Assembly: GCA_017543165.1 (NCBI GenBank)
Contig: JAFYGL010000299.1
Coordinates: 1 to 11,955 of the forward strand
Reading direction: 5' to 3'
Source: Victivallales bacterium
GTDB lineage: Bacteria > Verrucomicrobiota > Lentisphaeria > Oligosphaerales > Oligosphaeraceae
DNA length: 11,955 nt
Within the stretch, counting starts at the first letter, position 1, and each line of letters opens with the position of its first letter. Below the pieces are notes generated by a model. The model searched no databases. It had not been told where the DNA came from and was given only the letters and a program-made list of their open reading frames with translations. This document shows, in pieces, positions 1 through 6,723 of the stretch. The translations under genes were made by a program, and so were the position numbers.

Positions 1-290
1 CAGGGCACCACGCTGTCCAGCGGAATGCCGCGCCCATAGTCCCTGACACGCACGCCGCCTTCTTCATCCACAGTGACATCAATCTTTTTGCCAGCACCGA
101 CCGTGAACTCATCAATGCTGTTGTCTATGACTTCCTTCAGCAATACATATATGCCGTCATCCTGGTGATCGCCATTTCCAAGCCTCCCGATATACATGCC
201 AGGCCTGGCCTGGATGTGCTCCAGGGAATCCAGTGTCTTTATATCATCGTCGCCGTATTTCGGCACGGTTACCTGTTCTTCACTCGCCAC
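1..290 (-). CDS. parE: DNA topoisomerase IV subunit B / GyrB-type ATPase, N-terminal 96 residues (partial)
   Basis: This is the start of a type IIA topoisomerase ATPase subunit, which binds ATP with a GHKL fold and drives strand passage together with the ParC/GyrA partner. The gene runs off the window edge, so only 96 codons are visible. Visible motifs are ARPGMYIG (residues 28-35), [10 protein letters not shown] (52-61, containing the catalytic Glu and the Mg-binding Asn of the family), and RDYGRGIP (83-90). The forms [11 protein letters not shown] and DYGRGIP (Tyr where GyrB has Asn) resemble ParE of Bacteroidetes and Chlamydiae more than classical GyrB, hence the symbol; GyrB cannot be excluded. 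The GTG start at 290 is fixed by an AGGAGGT ribosome site (298-304) and an in-frame TGA at 306-308 just upstream. A 7-bp inverted repeat overlaps the region just before the ribosome site (see separate entry). Confidence 0.88.
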   Translation of the reverse strand, partial: MASEEQVTVPKYGDDDIKTLDSLEHIQARPGMYIGRLGNGDHQDDGIYVLLKEVIDNSIDEFTVGAGKKIDVTVDEEGGVRVRDYGRGIPLDSVVP

Positions 291-297
291 CCCAAAT

Positions 298-304
298 ACC
301 TCCT
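298..304 (-). promoter_or_regulatory. Ribosome binding site deciding the GTG start of parE
   Basis: The minus strand reads AGGAGGT seven bases before the GTG at 290. An in-frame stop (TGA, 306-308) lies just upstream, and the next in-frame Met is inside the conserved GMYIG motif, so the GTG must be the start. Confidence 0.85.
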
Positions 305-305
305 G

Positions 306-327
306 TCACGGCAATAACACGCCGTGA
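306..327. repeat. Perfect 7-bp dyad TCACGGC-N8-GCCGTGA before parE
   Basis: TCACGGC (306-312) and GCCGTGA (321-327) are perfect inverted repeats around an 8-base spacer. On the minus strand the dyad ends one base before the parE ribosome binding site. It could be an operator for a dimeric repressor or an mRNA hairpin affecting translation. It also contains the stop codon in frame with parE. No clear -35/-10 pair was recognised nearby. Confidence 0.55.
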
Positions 328-384
328 AAATCTAGTAAGTCGCCCACGGCCATTCCGGCCGCAGGCAAATATAAAACAGACTAC

Positions 385-681
385 TCAATAATCCTCGTCG
401 TCATCTTCATCCAGGTCTTCCTCGTCCTCGATGTCGTCAAAGTCTTCTTCGTCTTCGTAGTCCTCGTCATCATAGTCTTCCTCGTCTTCGTACTCCTCGT
501 CATCGAAGTCCGCGGAATCCATATCATCGTATTCCTCGTCATCGTCGTCAAAGTCATCCAGAAGACTTGAGGCCACCAGAGGCTGGCCGCATTCAGGACA
601 AAGTCCTTCTTCCTTCTCAACTTCACGCAGGGAAACCTTGCATCCACAATGCGGGCATTTGATGTTTTCGCTACTTGCCAT
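385..681 (-). CDS. Small zinc-ribbon protein with a highly acidic C-terminal tail (98 aa)
   Basis: The function is unknown. Residues 9-12 (CPHC) and 28-31 (CPEC) form a four-Cys zinc ribbon. Residues 42-98 are almost pure Asp/Glu: 44 of 57 residues are acidic, with scattered Tyr, Phe and Leu. The architecture resembles the FYDLN_acid family (short zinc ribbon plus acidic tail) by analogy only; I do not see that family's signature. Such tails often mimic nucleic acid or bind basic proteins or cations, but this is inference. The ATG at 681 is preceded by AAGGAG about nine bases upstream, supporting the start. The gene sits 94 bases before parE and 264 bases after the GYF_2 gene, all on one strand. 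It may be independent of the GTPase operon or a distal member; the hairpin region between them argues for a boundary. The tail is encoded by GAA/GAC/GAT repeats, which could slip in multiples of three. Confidence 0.82.
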   Translation of the reverse strand: MASSENIKCPHCGCKVSLREVEKEEGLCPECGQPLVASSLLDDFDDDDEEYDDMDSADFDDEEYEDEEDYDDEDYEDEEDFDDIEDEEDLDEDDDEDY

Positions 682-735
682 GATCTTTTTCTCCTTCAGT
701 TATGACAATTGTACTCAATACCAATAAAAGGCGGC

Positions 736-765
736 ATAATCTAGTGTTTGCGCCTCACTTTGCAA
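736..765 (-). promoter_or_regulatory. Weak candidate promoter for the acidic zinc-ribbon gene
   Basis: On the minus strand, TTGCAA (760-765) and GATTAT (736-741) are separated by 18 bases. Each matches four of six bases of the sigma-70 consensus. This would give a leader of about 48 bases. The match is modest and the region is AT-rich, so it is only a candidate. Confidence 0.28.
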
Positions 766-788
766 CACGAAAATGAAATTTTATTTCC

Positions 789-863
789 ATCGCTCTGTTG
801 CCCCCATGAAGGTAGGCAAGCGCCGCTCGCAGCGTGCCTCCACCCTCATGGGAACAGAGCGAT
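789..863. repeat. Long imperfect hairpin, about 26 base pairs in 75 bases
   Basis: ATCGCTCTGTT (789-799) pairs perfectly with AACAGAGCGAT (853-863). After a 3-base bulge, CCCATGA (803-809) pairs with TCATGGG (846-852). One A-C mismatch is followed by GGT/ACC (811-813 with 842-844), a two-base bulge, then AGGCA/TGCCT (814-818 with 835-839). The 16-base loop contains CGCT-N3-AGCG. There is no T-tract beyond either arm. It lies between the end of the GTPase operon and the acidic zinc-ribbon gene. Confidence 0.7.
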
Positions 864-945
864 TTCCATGGATGCATGGGGATTGCAATCATTCATTCCA
901 CACCACCGCAGGCATCCAATTACGCAATCCACGGAAGCAATAGGC

Positions 946-1383
946 TCATTGCTCCCGTTGTTCTTGTTGCCCTTGTTGCCCTTCCTTGCTTTCTCCTGAT
1001 TCCTCTTCAGAATCTGCTTCCTCCATCTCTTCCTCCTCGTGGTTCCTAAGTTGCTCGAGAGGGAACCAGCGCTGGAGAGTGCCTGTATAAACAAGAACAA
1101 CGCCACTGGCGGAAACCAGCAGTGCAAGCGTCAAGACCAGGACCCAGATTACAACCATAAGCGGCTTCGGTATCGCCCCATGGCGATGGCATGGCTCTAT
1201 GATGAAATCCTCTTCAGGGCGGCTTTCAATTTCAAGAAGGCTCTTTACAGGAAACCAATTCAGACGGTCCTGCGAGATGATTGCGTCAGTGGAAATAAGC
1301 CCCTTTGACAACAGAGACTTGATTTTCGCATCGTCAGCAGGCCCCATAAGCTGTCCATTCTGCATTATGTAGTAACTGGTCAT
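946..1383 (-). CDS. GYF_2-domain single-pass membrane protein with acidic Glu/Gln-rich tail (145 aa)
   Basis: Residues 3-52 match the GYF_2 (DUF4339) pattern: YYIMQNGQLMGP at the start, a middle of the type 'helix, G-L-I-S-T-D-A', then NWFPVKSL. This domain usually serves as a small protein-interaction module at the cytosolic end of membrane proteins. A transmembrane helix spans about residues 75-99. The remainder (115-145) is hydrophilic and dominated by Glu, Ser and Gln. Basic residues before the helix and acidic ones after it favour a cytosolic N-terminus. The ATG at 1383 has a GAGG ribosome site about nine bases upstream. The gene begins 16 bases after the stop of the 1002-residue protein gene, so it is the last gene of the GTPase operon. 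Its likely role is an adaptor tethering the complex; the partner is not known. Confidence 0.83.
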   Translation of the reverse strand: MTSYYIMQNGQLMGPADDAKIKSLLSKGLISTDAIISQDRLNWFPVKSLLEIESRPEEDFIIEPCHRHGAIPKPLMVVIWVLVLTLALLVSASGVVLVYTGTLQRWFPLEQLRNHEEEEMEEADSEEESGESKEGQQGQQEQREQ

Positions 1384-1399
1384 GGCTCTATCCTCATGG

Positions 1400-4300
1400 T
1401 CAATTCAAGTTAGTTGGAATGAAGCTGGGCACAGGCTGCTTTGCCAGGCGGAGTTTTCTAGTCCAGGTCTTCAATGTATTCCAATCTTTGGCGCTGATAT
1501 CCATATTGGTGAAAATGACATGCCCGTCCAAAGCGGCGGCGGGCAGAAACAGGTCGTAGTGACCATCGCCAGAGAAACGCCCCACTATGCGACAGCCCTT
1601 GAAATCGTCGGTCATGCACCAGAGCCTGCCGCTCTTTCCCTGCAAGTCATTCTGAATGGCAAATCTACGCCCCTCCGAGGCAGGGATGAAAACCCCGACA
1701 TATTTGAAATGACGCCTGCCACAGAAATCCAACACCTCGTATTTCAGCTGGACAAGCGAGACAGCCTTTTCAAGTTCTGCCATGTTCAAAGTGTCCCAGA
1801 CCTGCTGCAACTTGCGTTCCAAAGTGGAATTGGCCAGTGGATTGTCCACCTTGTCAGCCACATTGTTCTTGATGTCATCCAATTCATCCAATATTTTCTT
1901 CAATGAAGGTGCATCCAATGCCCCAATATTGTTCAGCAAATGAAACACTGGCAACAAAAACATCATCTTCCAATATTGCGGGCACTGCTCGGCCTCCATT
2001 ATTTTTTTCATTGCCTGAATGGGGAATGTCAAGATTTCCTCAGCTTTTACCTCCAGTAGCATCTTGTAAAGTTGCTCCAGCAGAATCTGGTATGGGGCCG
2101 CGCTGCTGCGAAGCACGGTTGGATTAAGCGGTGGCTCTGGCACCAGGATGGTACAGCTGTTTTCCTCCCGCCTTTTCTGGGTATTGTAGAATTGGCTCGT
2201 GTCACCGTATGCCACATTCCAAATTCCAGACGCCTTGTCGTATATGATTTCAATTGGCGTCGAACTAATATCGACAATACGCAGGGAATTCCTGCCACGC
2301 GAGATGTTTCCGTTATGGTAAACGGCGTGCCTTCCGTCCTTGTCCTCATACAGCAGGTAATATACAGGATTCTGCTTGGCAAAATCAACCATCAGCGCAT
2401 ACGCCTTTTCCAACTTCGCTTTTTCTTCCTTGAACATGCCCTGCATTGCAACATACGACTTCAAATCGCCCACAAATGGATTGCCTGAGGCCTTTTCAGA
2501 AAGTTCCTTGCCCGCGGCATATTCAAACACAGGCAAAAGTGCGCCTATGTCATTCTTCAGAAGGTTGCGCACAATCGTGTCTTTTCCAGGCAAATCCCCC
2601 AATTTCTCCATCTTCTCCAAAACCAGATTCGCATCATAGATGCTCTGCGCATTCAAGAATTCCTGGTATATGCCATTGAGTTTCTTAGCCGCGCTCACGC
2701 ACTTGTCCAGACGAATCCGCAATTTATCGCCAAGGGACAACACCTCGCGATTTTCATACAGCAGTGTCTTGTCTATACCAGGCAAGGAACGCGCCTTGTC
2801 AATCTCGTTCTCCAATACAAGCAGGCGCTTTTCCGCATCCGCATAGTCCCGCTCATTGATAAATTTGTCCACAACAAGTGACATGGACTTCAACTTTGGC
2901 AGAACAGCCAGCAATGCCTGGGAGGCCTTCAAGCTCTGCTCGGCAATACGGCTCTCAACACGTTTGGACAAATCATCCACACGCTGTTTTTCAACTTTGG
3001 TTCTCGCCTGCCTGGCGCACTGCGCAAGCAGCAACTTCATGTCACTTGCACTGGAGCCCTCCTTTTGAAGCAGTTCGTTTAGATGCATTTCAGCCTTCTC
3101 AAAAGCCTGTCGTCCATCCTTGTATTCCGCCTCCAGCTCCGCAATCCTGCCGCGCATCGCGCTTATTTCAGGCATTTTGGAAAGTCTGGGATAATTCTCA
3201 TCAACTTCCTCCAGAATTGCCTTTGCCTCCTCCAGCGCGCCATTGCGCACCGCAATTTCCAGTTTGGCTGCCTCCTTGCGGGACAGCAGCACATCCATTG
3301 CAAACCTGCCCGCCACAATCACCAGAACCATGACAACAAGCGCAATAGACAAAATCCTGCATATACTCAAGGCACGCCTTGTAGAAGACGCCTGCTGGCA
3401 ATCCTCCCTGTACTGCATTGCCCTCTTCACAATGGATTCAGGCATCTCAAGTTCAAGGGATTCAGCCTCGGAATAAAGCCTCTCAATCTCATCGATTGGC
3501 GCATTTCCATTAATGCCGCTGACTATCCTGGCAAGTGTCTCCTGGAATTTGGAATGCCTGTTCCTCTCCTGCCGCTCGATTTCAAGATATGCATTCGCCT
3601 CATTGAGTTGCACAAGTTGCTCCTGTGTGGGCTGATACCCGTCTTCCTCGCAGAGCAGATTCCATTCCTCCATTGCGTATTCCAGCCCGTTGACGTCAAA
3701 GGAACTGTATGCCGCATTGATTTTCTCAAGCAAGTTCCCCGCCCTCTCGGCCACGCATTTTTTCCTGTACTGCCTGGCATATCTTGAAACCTTCTGCAAT
3801 ACCAATGTCGGTATATCCACAAGCCATGGCCCTTCCACCATTTCCTTGTAGATTTCTTCCAAACGCGCAAAGCTGCTGTTTTCAATGGCCTCCTGCGCCT
3901 CTTTTATAAGGGAGGCAAGGTACTTGTTCTCCAGTTCCTCCAAGGCAGCCCTCCATTCTGCATTGCTGGCATCCACCGTCACCAGCTGGCGCAATATCTC
4001 CAACTTGTCCTTTATTGAGTTTGAGCGTGAAATGCGCCTGTACTCCGCAAGCAATGGCTGAAGCATCCGCAAGGAGTTAACCTCCCGTCTTATGCCCTCC
4101 AGTTTTTCAATGTCAATTCTGGAGGGAGGCTGCCAGCCATACAACTCCACCAGCAAGTCCAGTTTGTTTTTCTCTGGAAAATCCAAGGCGGAAACCAGTT
4201 CCAGCAAGGACGGCTCCTTTTTGACTTCGTTCATTGCCTCCAGTTTCATGCGGCGCTGGAGCAATTCATCGCACTGGTAGATGCGCTGGCCTGCCTCGTC

Positions 4301-4408
4301 GTATAATTGCAGATACTGGTTGTACAATTGCAAAAATGCATCGGTGGCAGTCAAGTCGCTGCTGTTCAACTGCGCCCTCAATCTTGCTATGATTTGTAAC
4401 GGCATCAT
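1400..4408 (-). CDS. Large single-pass membrane protein with helical repeats (1002 aa), function unknown
   Basis: I do not recognise a named family over the full length. Residues 1-345 are helical and hydrophilic, with a repeating pattern of about 45-60 residues (units near 130-172, 177-220, 237-283, 302-340). One transmembrane helix follows (about 347-368). Another similar unit lies just after it (about 384-425), then a long charged helical or coiled-coil stretch to about 690. The C-terminal 300 residues look globular, including two beta-rich parts (YYLLYEDKDGRHAVYH and KYVGVFIPASEGRRF). The start is the first of two tandem ATGs (4406-4408, 4403-4405); the ribosome site is weak (GAAAG). The gene starts 23 bases after the GAP1-like gene and ends 16 bases before the GYF_2 gene. 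The position suggests a scaffold of the GTPase complex. It lacks catalytic motifs that I can see. Confidence 0.82.
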   Translation of the reverse strand: MMPLQIIARLRAQLNSSDLTATDAFLQLYNQYLQLYDEAGQRIYQCDELLQRRMKLEAMNEVKKEPSLLELVSALDFPEKNKLDLLVELYGWQPPSRIDIEKLEGIRREVNSLRMLQPLLAEYRRISRSNSIKDKLEILRQLVTVDASNAEWRAALEELENKYLASLIKEAQEAIENSSFARLEEIYKEMVEGPWLVDIPTLVLQKVSRYARQYRKKCVAERAGNLLEKINAAYSSFDVNGLEYAMEEWNLLCEEDGYQPTQEQLVQLNEANAYLEIERQERNRHSKFQETLARIVSGINGNAPIDEIERLYSEAESLELEMPESIVKRAMQYREDCQQASSTRRALSICRILSIALVVMVLVIVAGRFAMDVLLSRKEAAKLEIAVRNGALEEAKAILEEVDENYPRLSKMPEISAMRGRIAELEAEYKDGRQAFEKAEMHLNELLQKEGSSASDMKLLLAQCARQARTKVEKQRVDDLSKRVESRIAEQSLKASQALLAVLPKLKSMSLVVDKFINERDYADAEKRLLVLENEIDKARSLPGIDKTLLYENREVLSLGDKLRIRLDKCVSAAKKLNGIYQEFLNAQSIYDANLVLEKMEKLGDLPGKDTIVRNLLKNDIGALLPVFEYAAGKELSEKASGNPFVGDLKSYVAMQGMFKEEKAKLEKAYALMVDFAKQNPVYYLLYEDKDGRHAVYHNGNISRGRNSLRIVDISSTPIEIIYDKASGIWNVAYGDTSQFYNTQKRREENSCTILVPEPPLNPTVLRSSAAPYQILLEQLYKMLLEVKAEEILTFPIQAMKKIMEAEQCPQYWKMMFLLPVFHLLNNIGALDAPSLKKILDELDDIKNNVADKVDNPLANSTLERKLQQVWDTLNMAELEKAVSLVQLKYEVLDFCGRRHFKYVGVFIPASEGRRFAIQNDLQGKSGRLWCMTDDFKGCRIVGRFSGDGHYDLFLPAAALDGHVIFTNMDISAKDWNTLKTWTRKLRLAKQPVPSFIPTNLN

Positions 4409-4431
4409 AATAAACTGTCTTTCACTAAAAT

Positions 4432-6720
4432 CTACTTTTGATACTTGAGCGTTCCCAGAAAGAAAGGCTGCCCTTCATGAAGCAAGAACACCTGGCCTTC
4501 TGGCGGGTCCACATTTAGCATTTCACGCTTTTGCTTCAGCAACGCATCCTTTTCCGCCAGCAACTTCTGCTTATCCTTTTCCAATTCAGAAAGCCCAGAG
4601 TTTACCTTGTTGATTTTATCCTTAAAATCCTTTTTGCGCTTTTCCAGTTCCGCGATCTGCTCCTGGACATTGTCTGTTTTCCTGTTGTTGCTGTCCTTGT
4701 TCCTGGCATGCTTCTGAGAAGCCTGCCTGCCTTCATGCTCTTTTTTCTTTTTCAATCCTGCAATTTTCCTGTCTATGCCCTGCACCGCGGAAGTCAGTTT
4801 CTGCAATTCTGTATTTTTTGCATTCATGGAATTGCTATTTTTATTCAGAGAGGAATTGCACCTGGACAAATCAGCCTTCTGAACCTCCAATGTGGAGTGG
4901 TCAAAACTAGAGACAAACTTCCCATTGTCATCAAGGTGGCAGTCCAGATATTCCATAGTCTGCCCGAATTGAGCCAATACCTTTATGCCGTTGCAGAACT
5001 CACCGCCGCCAAAGGGATTGTCAAACTCCACCTTAAAGCAGGCCTTTTTACTGGCGCTGTCATAGTTCTGGACTTTGCACGTCGCCTTGAATTCATTGTT
5101 CCTAAGGCGCGAAATGCCAGGCTCGAAATAAAGTGGATAGTATTTGTCGCTCCTCAAATCATGCAGGCAGATGCAGGTGTTGGCGGGCATCCTGTAGCGG
5201 TTCAAGGCGATTTTCAGGCATTTTCCTTCCAAAGTCAACCTAAGTTCCATGGGCCTGTTGTTCATGTCAACAAGGACTGCTGTCAATGCATTGCCATCCA
5301 CCACCACAGCCAGCCGCGTCATTTTTCCATTGCGCCTTAAGAACAACTCTGTTTTTTCCGCGACAAGTTCATCAGGCAACTCCACGTCCAGCGCATTTTC
5401 CGCAGTGACAAGCTGTACCTTTGGATACAGTTCCCAAAGGAATGCAGCCTCCACACGCTGGCTTGCAAGCGGTGCCTGCTCTGCTTGTGTTTTAGTACTT
5501 GGTTCGGAATTGGCTTGGCTTTCCTTTTCAGGTGCTGGAAAATGCGCCTCATTGTCGGCCTTCCCAGCAACTGAATTCCCAGTCGCCCCTGTGGTTTTTG
5601 GCAACTTCTCATCTTGTTCCACAATTTCAACGTCCTCATCTGCTTCGGCCATCCGCCCAGCCCCATGAAATTGCCACCATGCCAGGGCAAATACCAGACT
5701 CAGCAAAAGTAAAATGCACAATCCAAAAACAAGAATCATGCCACCATGCAGGCCAGGCTTTCCGCTGTTGTATTCAGGCGAAGGCCTTCTGGGAGCAGGC
5801 ATGTCTTTGCTTGCCAAGGAAACTTCCTCATGCGGAACAATCTTCCCAGCAAATCCAGTTGTCTTAGGAGCATCCTGCCTGTCTTGCGCCTGAATTGGAC
5901 TAATTGACGCAATTTCACCTCTAGCCAGCCTGACATACTCGCCGCCCTCCGCAGGCGGCAAAGGCCTGGTCAGGTCGATTATCAGGTTCAGCGGGGAACG
6001 GCGAGCGGCGACAAGGGCCTCTGAATCGGGTACGCAGGCGCGCCAGGCGCACTCCATGCCCGCAGGCAATGACGTGAAGTATGTGCTGAACGTAAGCCTC
6101 CACCTGTCCTCCTCTGGCAGCAATGCAATCGCCTCGTTCATCAATGCAAGCATATCCATCCCGCTCTCTGGGGCGAACACAAGATAGACTACGCCTTTCC
6201 TTGAAAGGAATTTCTCTACAATCACGCCTGCCCAGCCGCTGTCGCCGCAGGCCTTTTCCCACGCCAGGCATTTCGACGCCGCCGCATTGGTGGAAGGAAT
6301 TTCCTTCTGCATGGGAAATATCTCTGTCTTTATCTGCCAATCCGCCTCCTTGAACAAGCCTTCGCAAAGAAAGAGGCTGGCTGGCCCGCCCGCTGCCTTC
6401 TTCGCCTCAAGCTGGCTCAATGCCAGATGGGACACCAATTTGTTGGAACGCCCTGTGTAGTCCACTCCATTGAAACAGGCCCTGCTAAGTATATGGCGGT
6501 ATATGGCGGCGCCTCCGCCGAATATATAGTGGGAGCATGACACGGGATTGCGCATCGCCTTGGCGTCATAATGCGGATATATTGGCTTGTATCCGCTAAG
6601 GCCTTCCAGCGTCAGCATGAGGCGCGGGTCAATGCCGCGGGTGCAGGCCACCGTGCAGAAGCCAGTGCTGCCCTGCTTTACCCCCGTCTGTGAAGACGTA
6701 TATACTAGTTCAAATGCCAT
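4432..6720 (-). CDS. GTPase-associated (GAP1-N2-like) single-pass membrane protein with C-terminal coiled coil (762 aa)
   Basis: Residues 1-265 resemble the GAP1-N2 domain found beside DO-GTPases. The cues are ELVYTSSQTGVKQGSTGF at the N-terminus, DYTGRSNKLVSHLAL (87-101) and RWRLTFSTYF (206-215). That assignment is from memory of the family and should be tested. A transmembrane helix lies at about 328-350, followed by a polar acidic linker (355-420). A globular part (about 425-622) contains eight Cys between residues 501 and 621. A long Lys/Glu/Gln-rich coiled coil occupies about 624-735, and a 27-residue tail ends the protein. Basic residues precede the helix (PAPRRP) and acidic ones follow it, so the GAP1-like part should be cytosolic and the coiled coil outside. 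The ATG at 6720 lies three bases after the GTPase stop codon, implying translational coupling. Confidence 0.8.
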   Translation of the reverse strand: MAFELVYTSSQTGVKQGSTGFCTVACTRGIDPRLMLTLEGLSGYKPIYPHYDAKAMRNPVSCSHYIFGGGAAIYRHILSRACFNGVDYTGRSNKLVSHLALSQLEAKKAAGGPASLFLCEGLFKEADWQIKTEIFPMQKEIPSTNAAASKCLAWEKACGDSGWAGVIVEKFLSRKGVVYLVFAPESGMDMLALMNEAIALLPEEDRWRLTFSTYFTSLPAGMECAWRACVPDSEALVAARRSPLNLIIDLTRPLPPAEGGEYVRLARGEIASISPIQAQDRQDAPKTTGFAGKIVPHEEVSLASKDMPAPRRPSPEYNSGKPGLHGGMILVFGLCILLLLSLVFALAWWQFHGAGRMAEADEDVEIVEQDEKLPKTTGATGNSVAGKADNEAHFPAPEKESQANSEPSTKTQAEQAPLASQRVEAAFLWELYPKVQLVTAENALDVELPDELVAEKTELFLRRNGKMTRLAVVVDGNALTAVLVDMNNRPMELRLTLEGKCLKIALNRYRMPANTCICLHDLRSDKYYPLYFEPGISRLRNNEFKATCKVQNYDSASKKACFKVEFDNPFGGGEFCNGIKVLAQFGQTMEYLDCHLDDNGKFVSSFDHSTLEVQKADLSRCNSSLNKNSNSMNAKNTELQKLTSAVQGIDRKIAGLKKKKEHEGRQASQKHARNKDSNNRKTDNVQEQIAELEKRKKDFKDKINKVNSGLSELEKDKQKLLAEKDALLKQKREMLNVDPPEGQVFLLHEGQPFFLGTLKYQK

Positions 6721-6723
6721 TTG

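Larger units (their letters stand above)
682..945. other. 264-base non-coding region rich in inverted repeats
   Basis: I see no convincing gene on either strand. The region holds the 75-base hairpin (789-863), a 10-bp perfect palindrome GATTGCAATC (881-890), a distant inverted pair GGATTGC (880-886) / GCAATCC (924-930), and AGCAAT (936-941) / ATTGCT (948-953), which straddles the stop codon of the GYF_2 gene. None is followed by a T-run on either strand, so ordinary intrinsic terminators are not supported. A structured RNA element or a palindromic repeat family is possible. Confidence 0.5.

Noticed and set aside
349..363. CGGCC-N5-GGCCG inverted repeat as terminator of the acidic zinc-ribbon gene
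   Set aside because: Only five base pairs and no T-tract on the minus strand; it may be chance in a GC-rich patch.
385..560. CRISPR or tandem-repeat array suggested by the TC-rich repeated bases
   Set aside because: The repetition is explained by codons for the Asp/Glu tail; there are no regular spacers.
748..1049. Short plus-strand frames in and beside the 682-945 region
   Set aside because: No ribosome sites, low-complexity translations, and they overlap the palindromic region and the GYF_2 gene.
4531..5340. 269-codon open frame on the plus strand opposite the GAP1-like gene
   Set aside because: It lies wholly antisense to a gene with clear domain and operon evidence, and shows no recognisable protein features or ribosome site.
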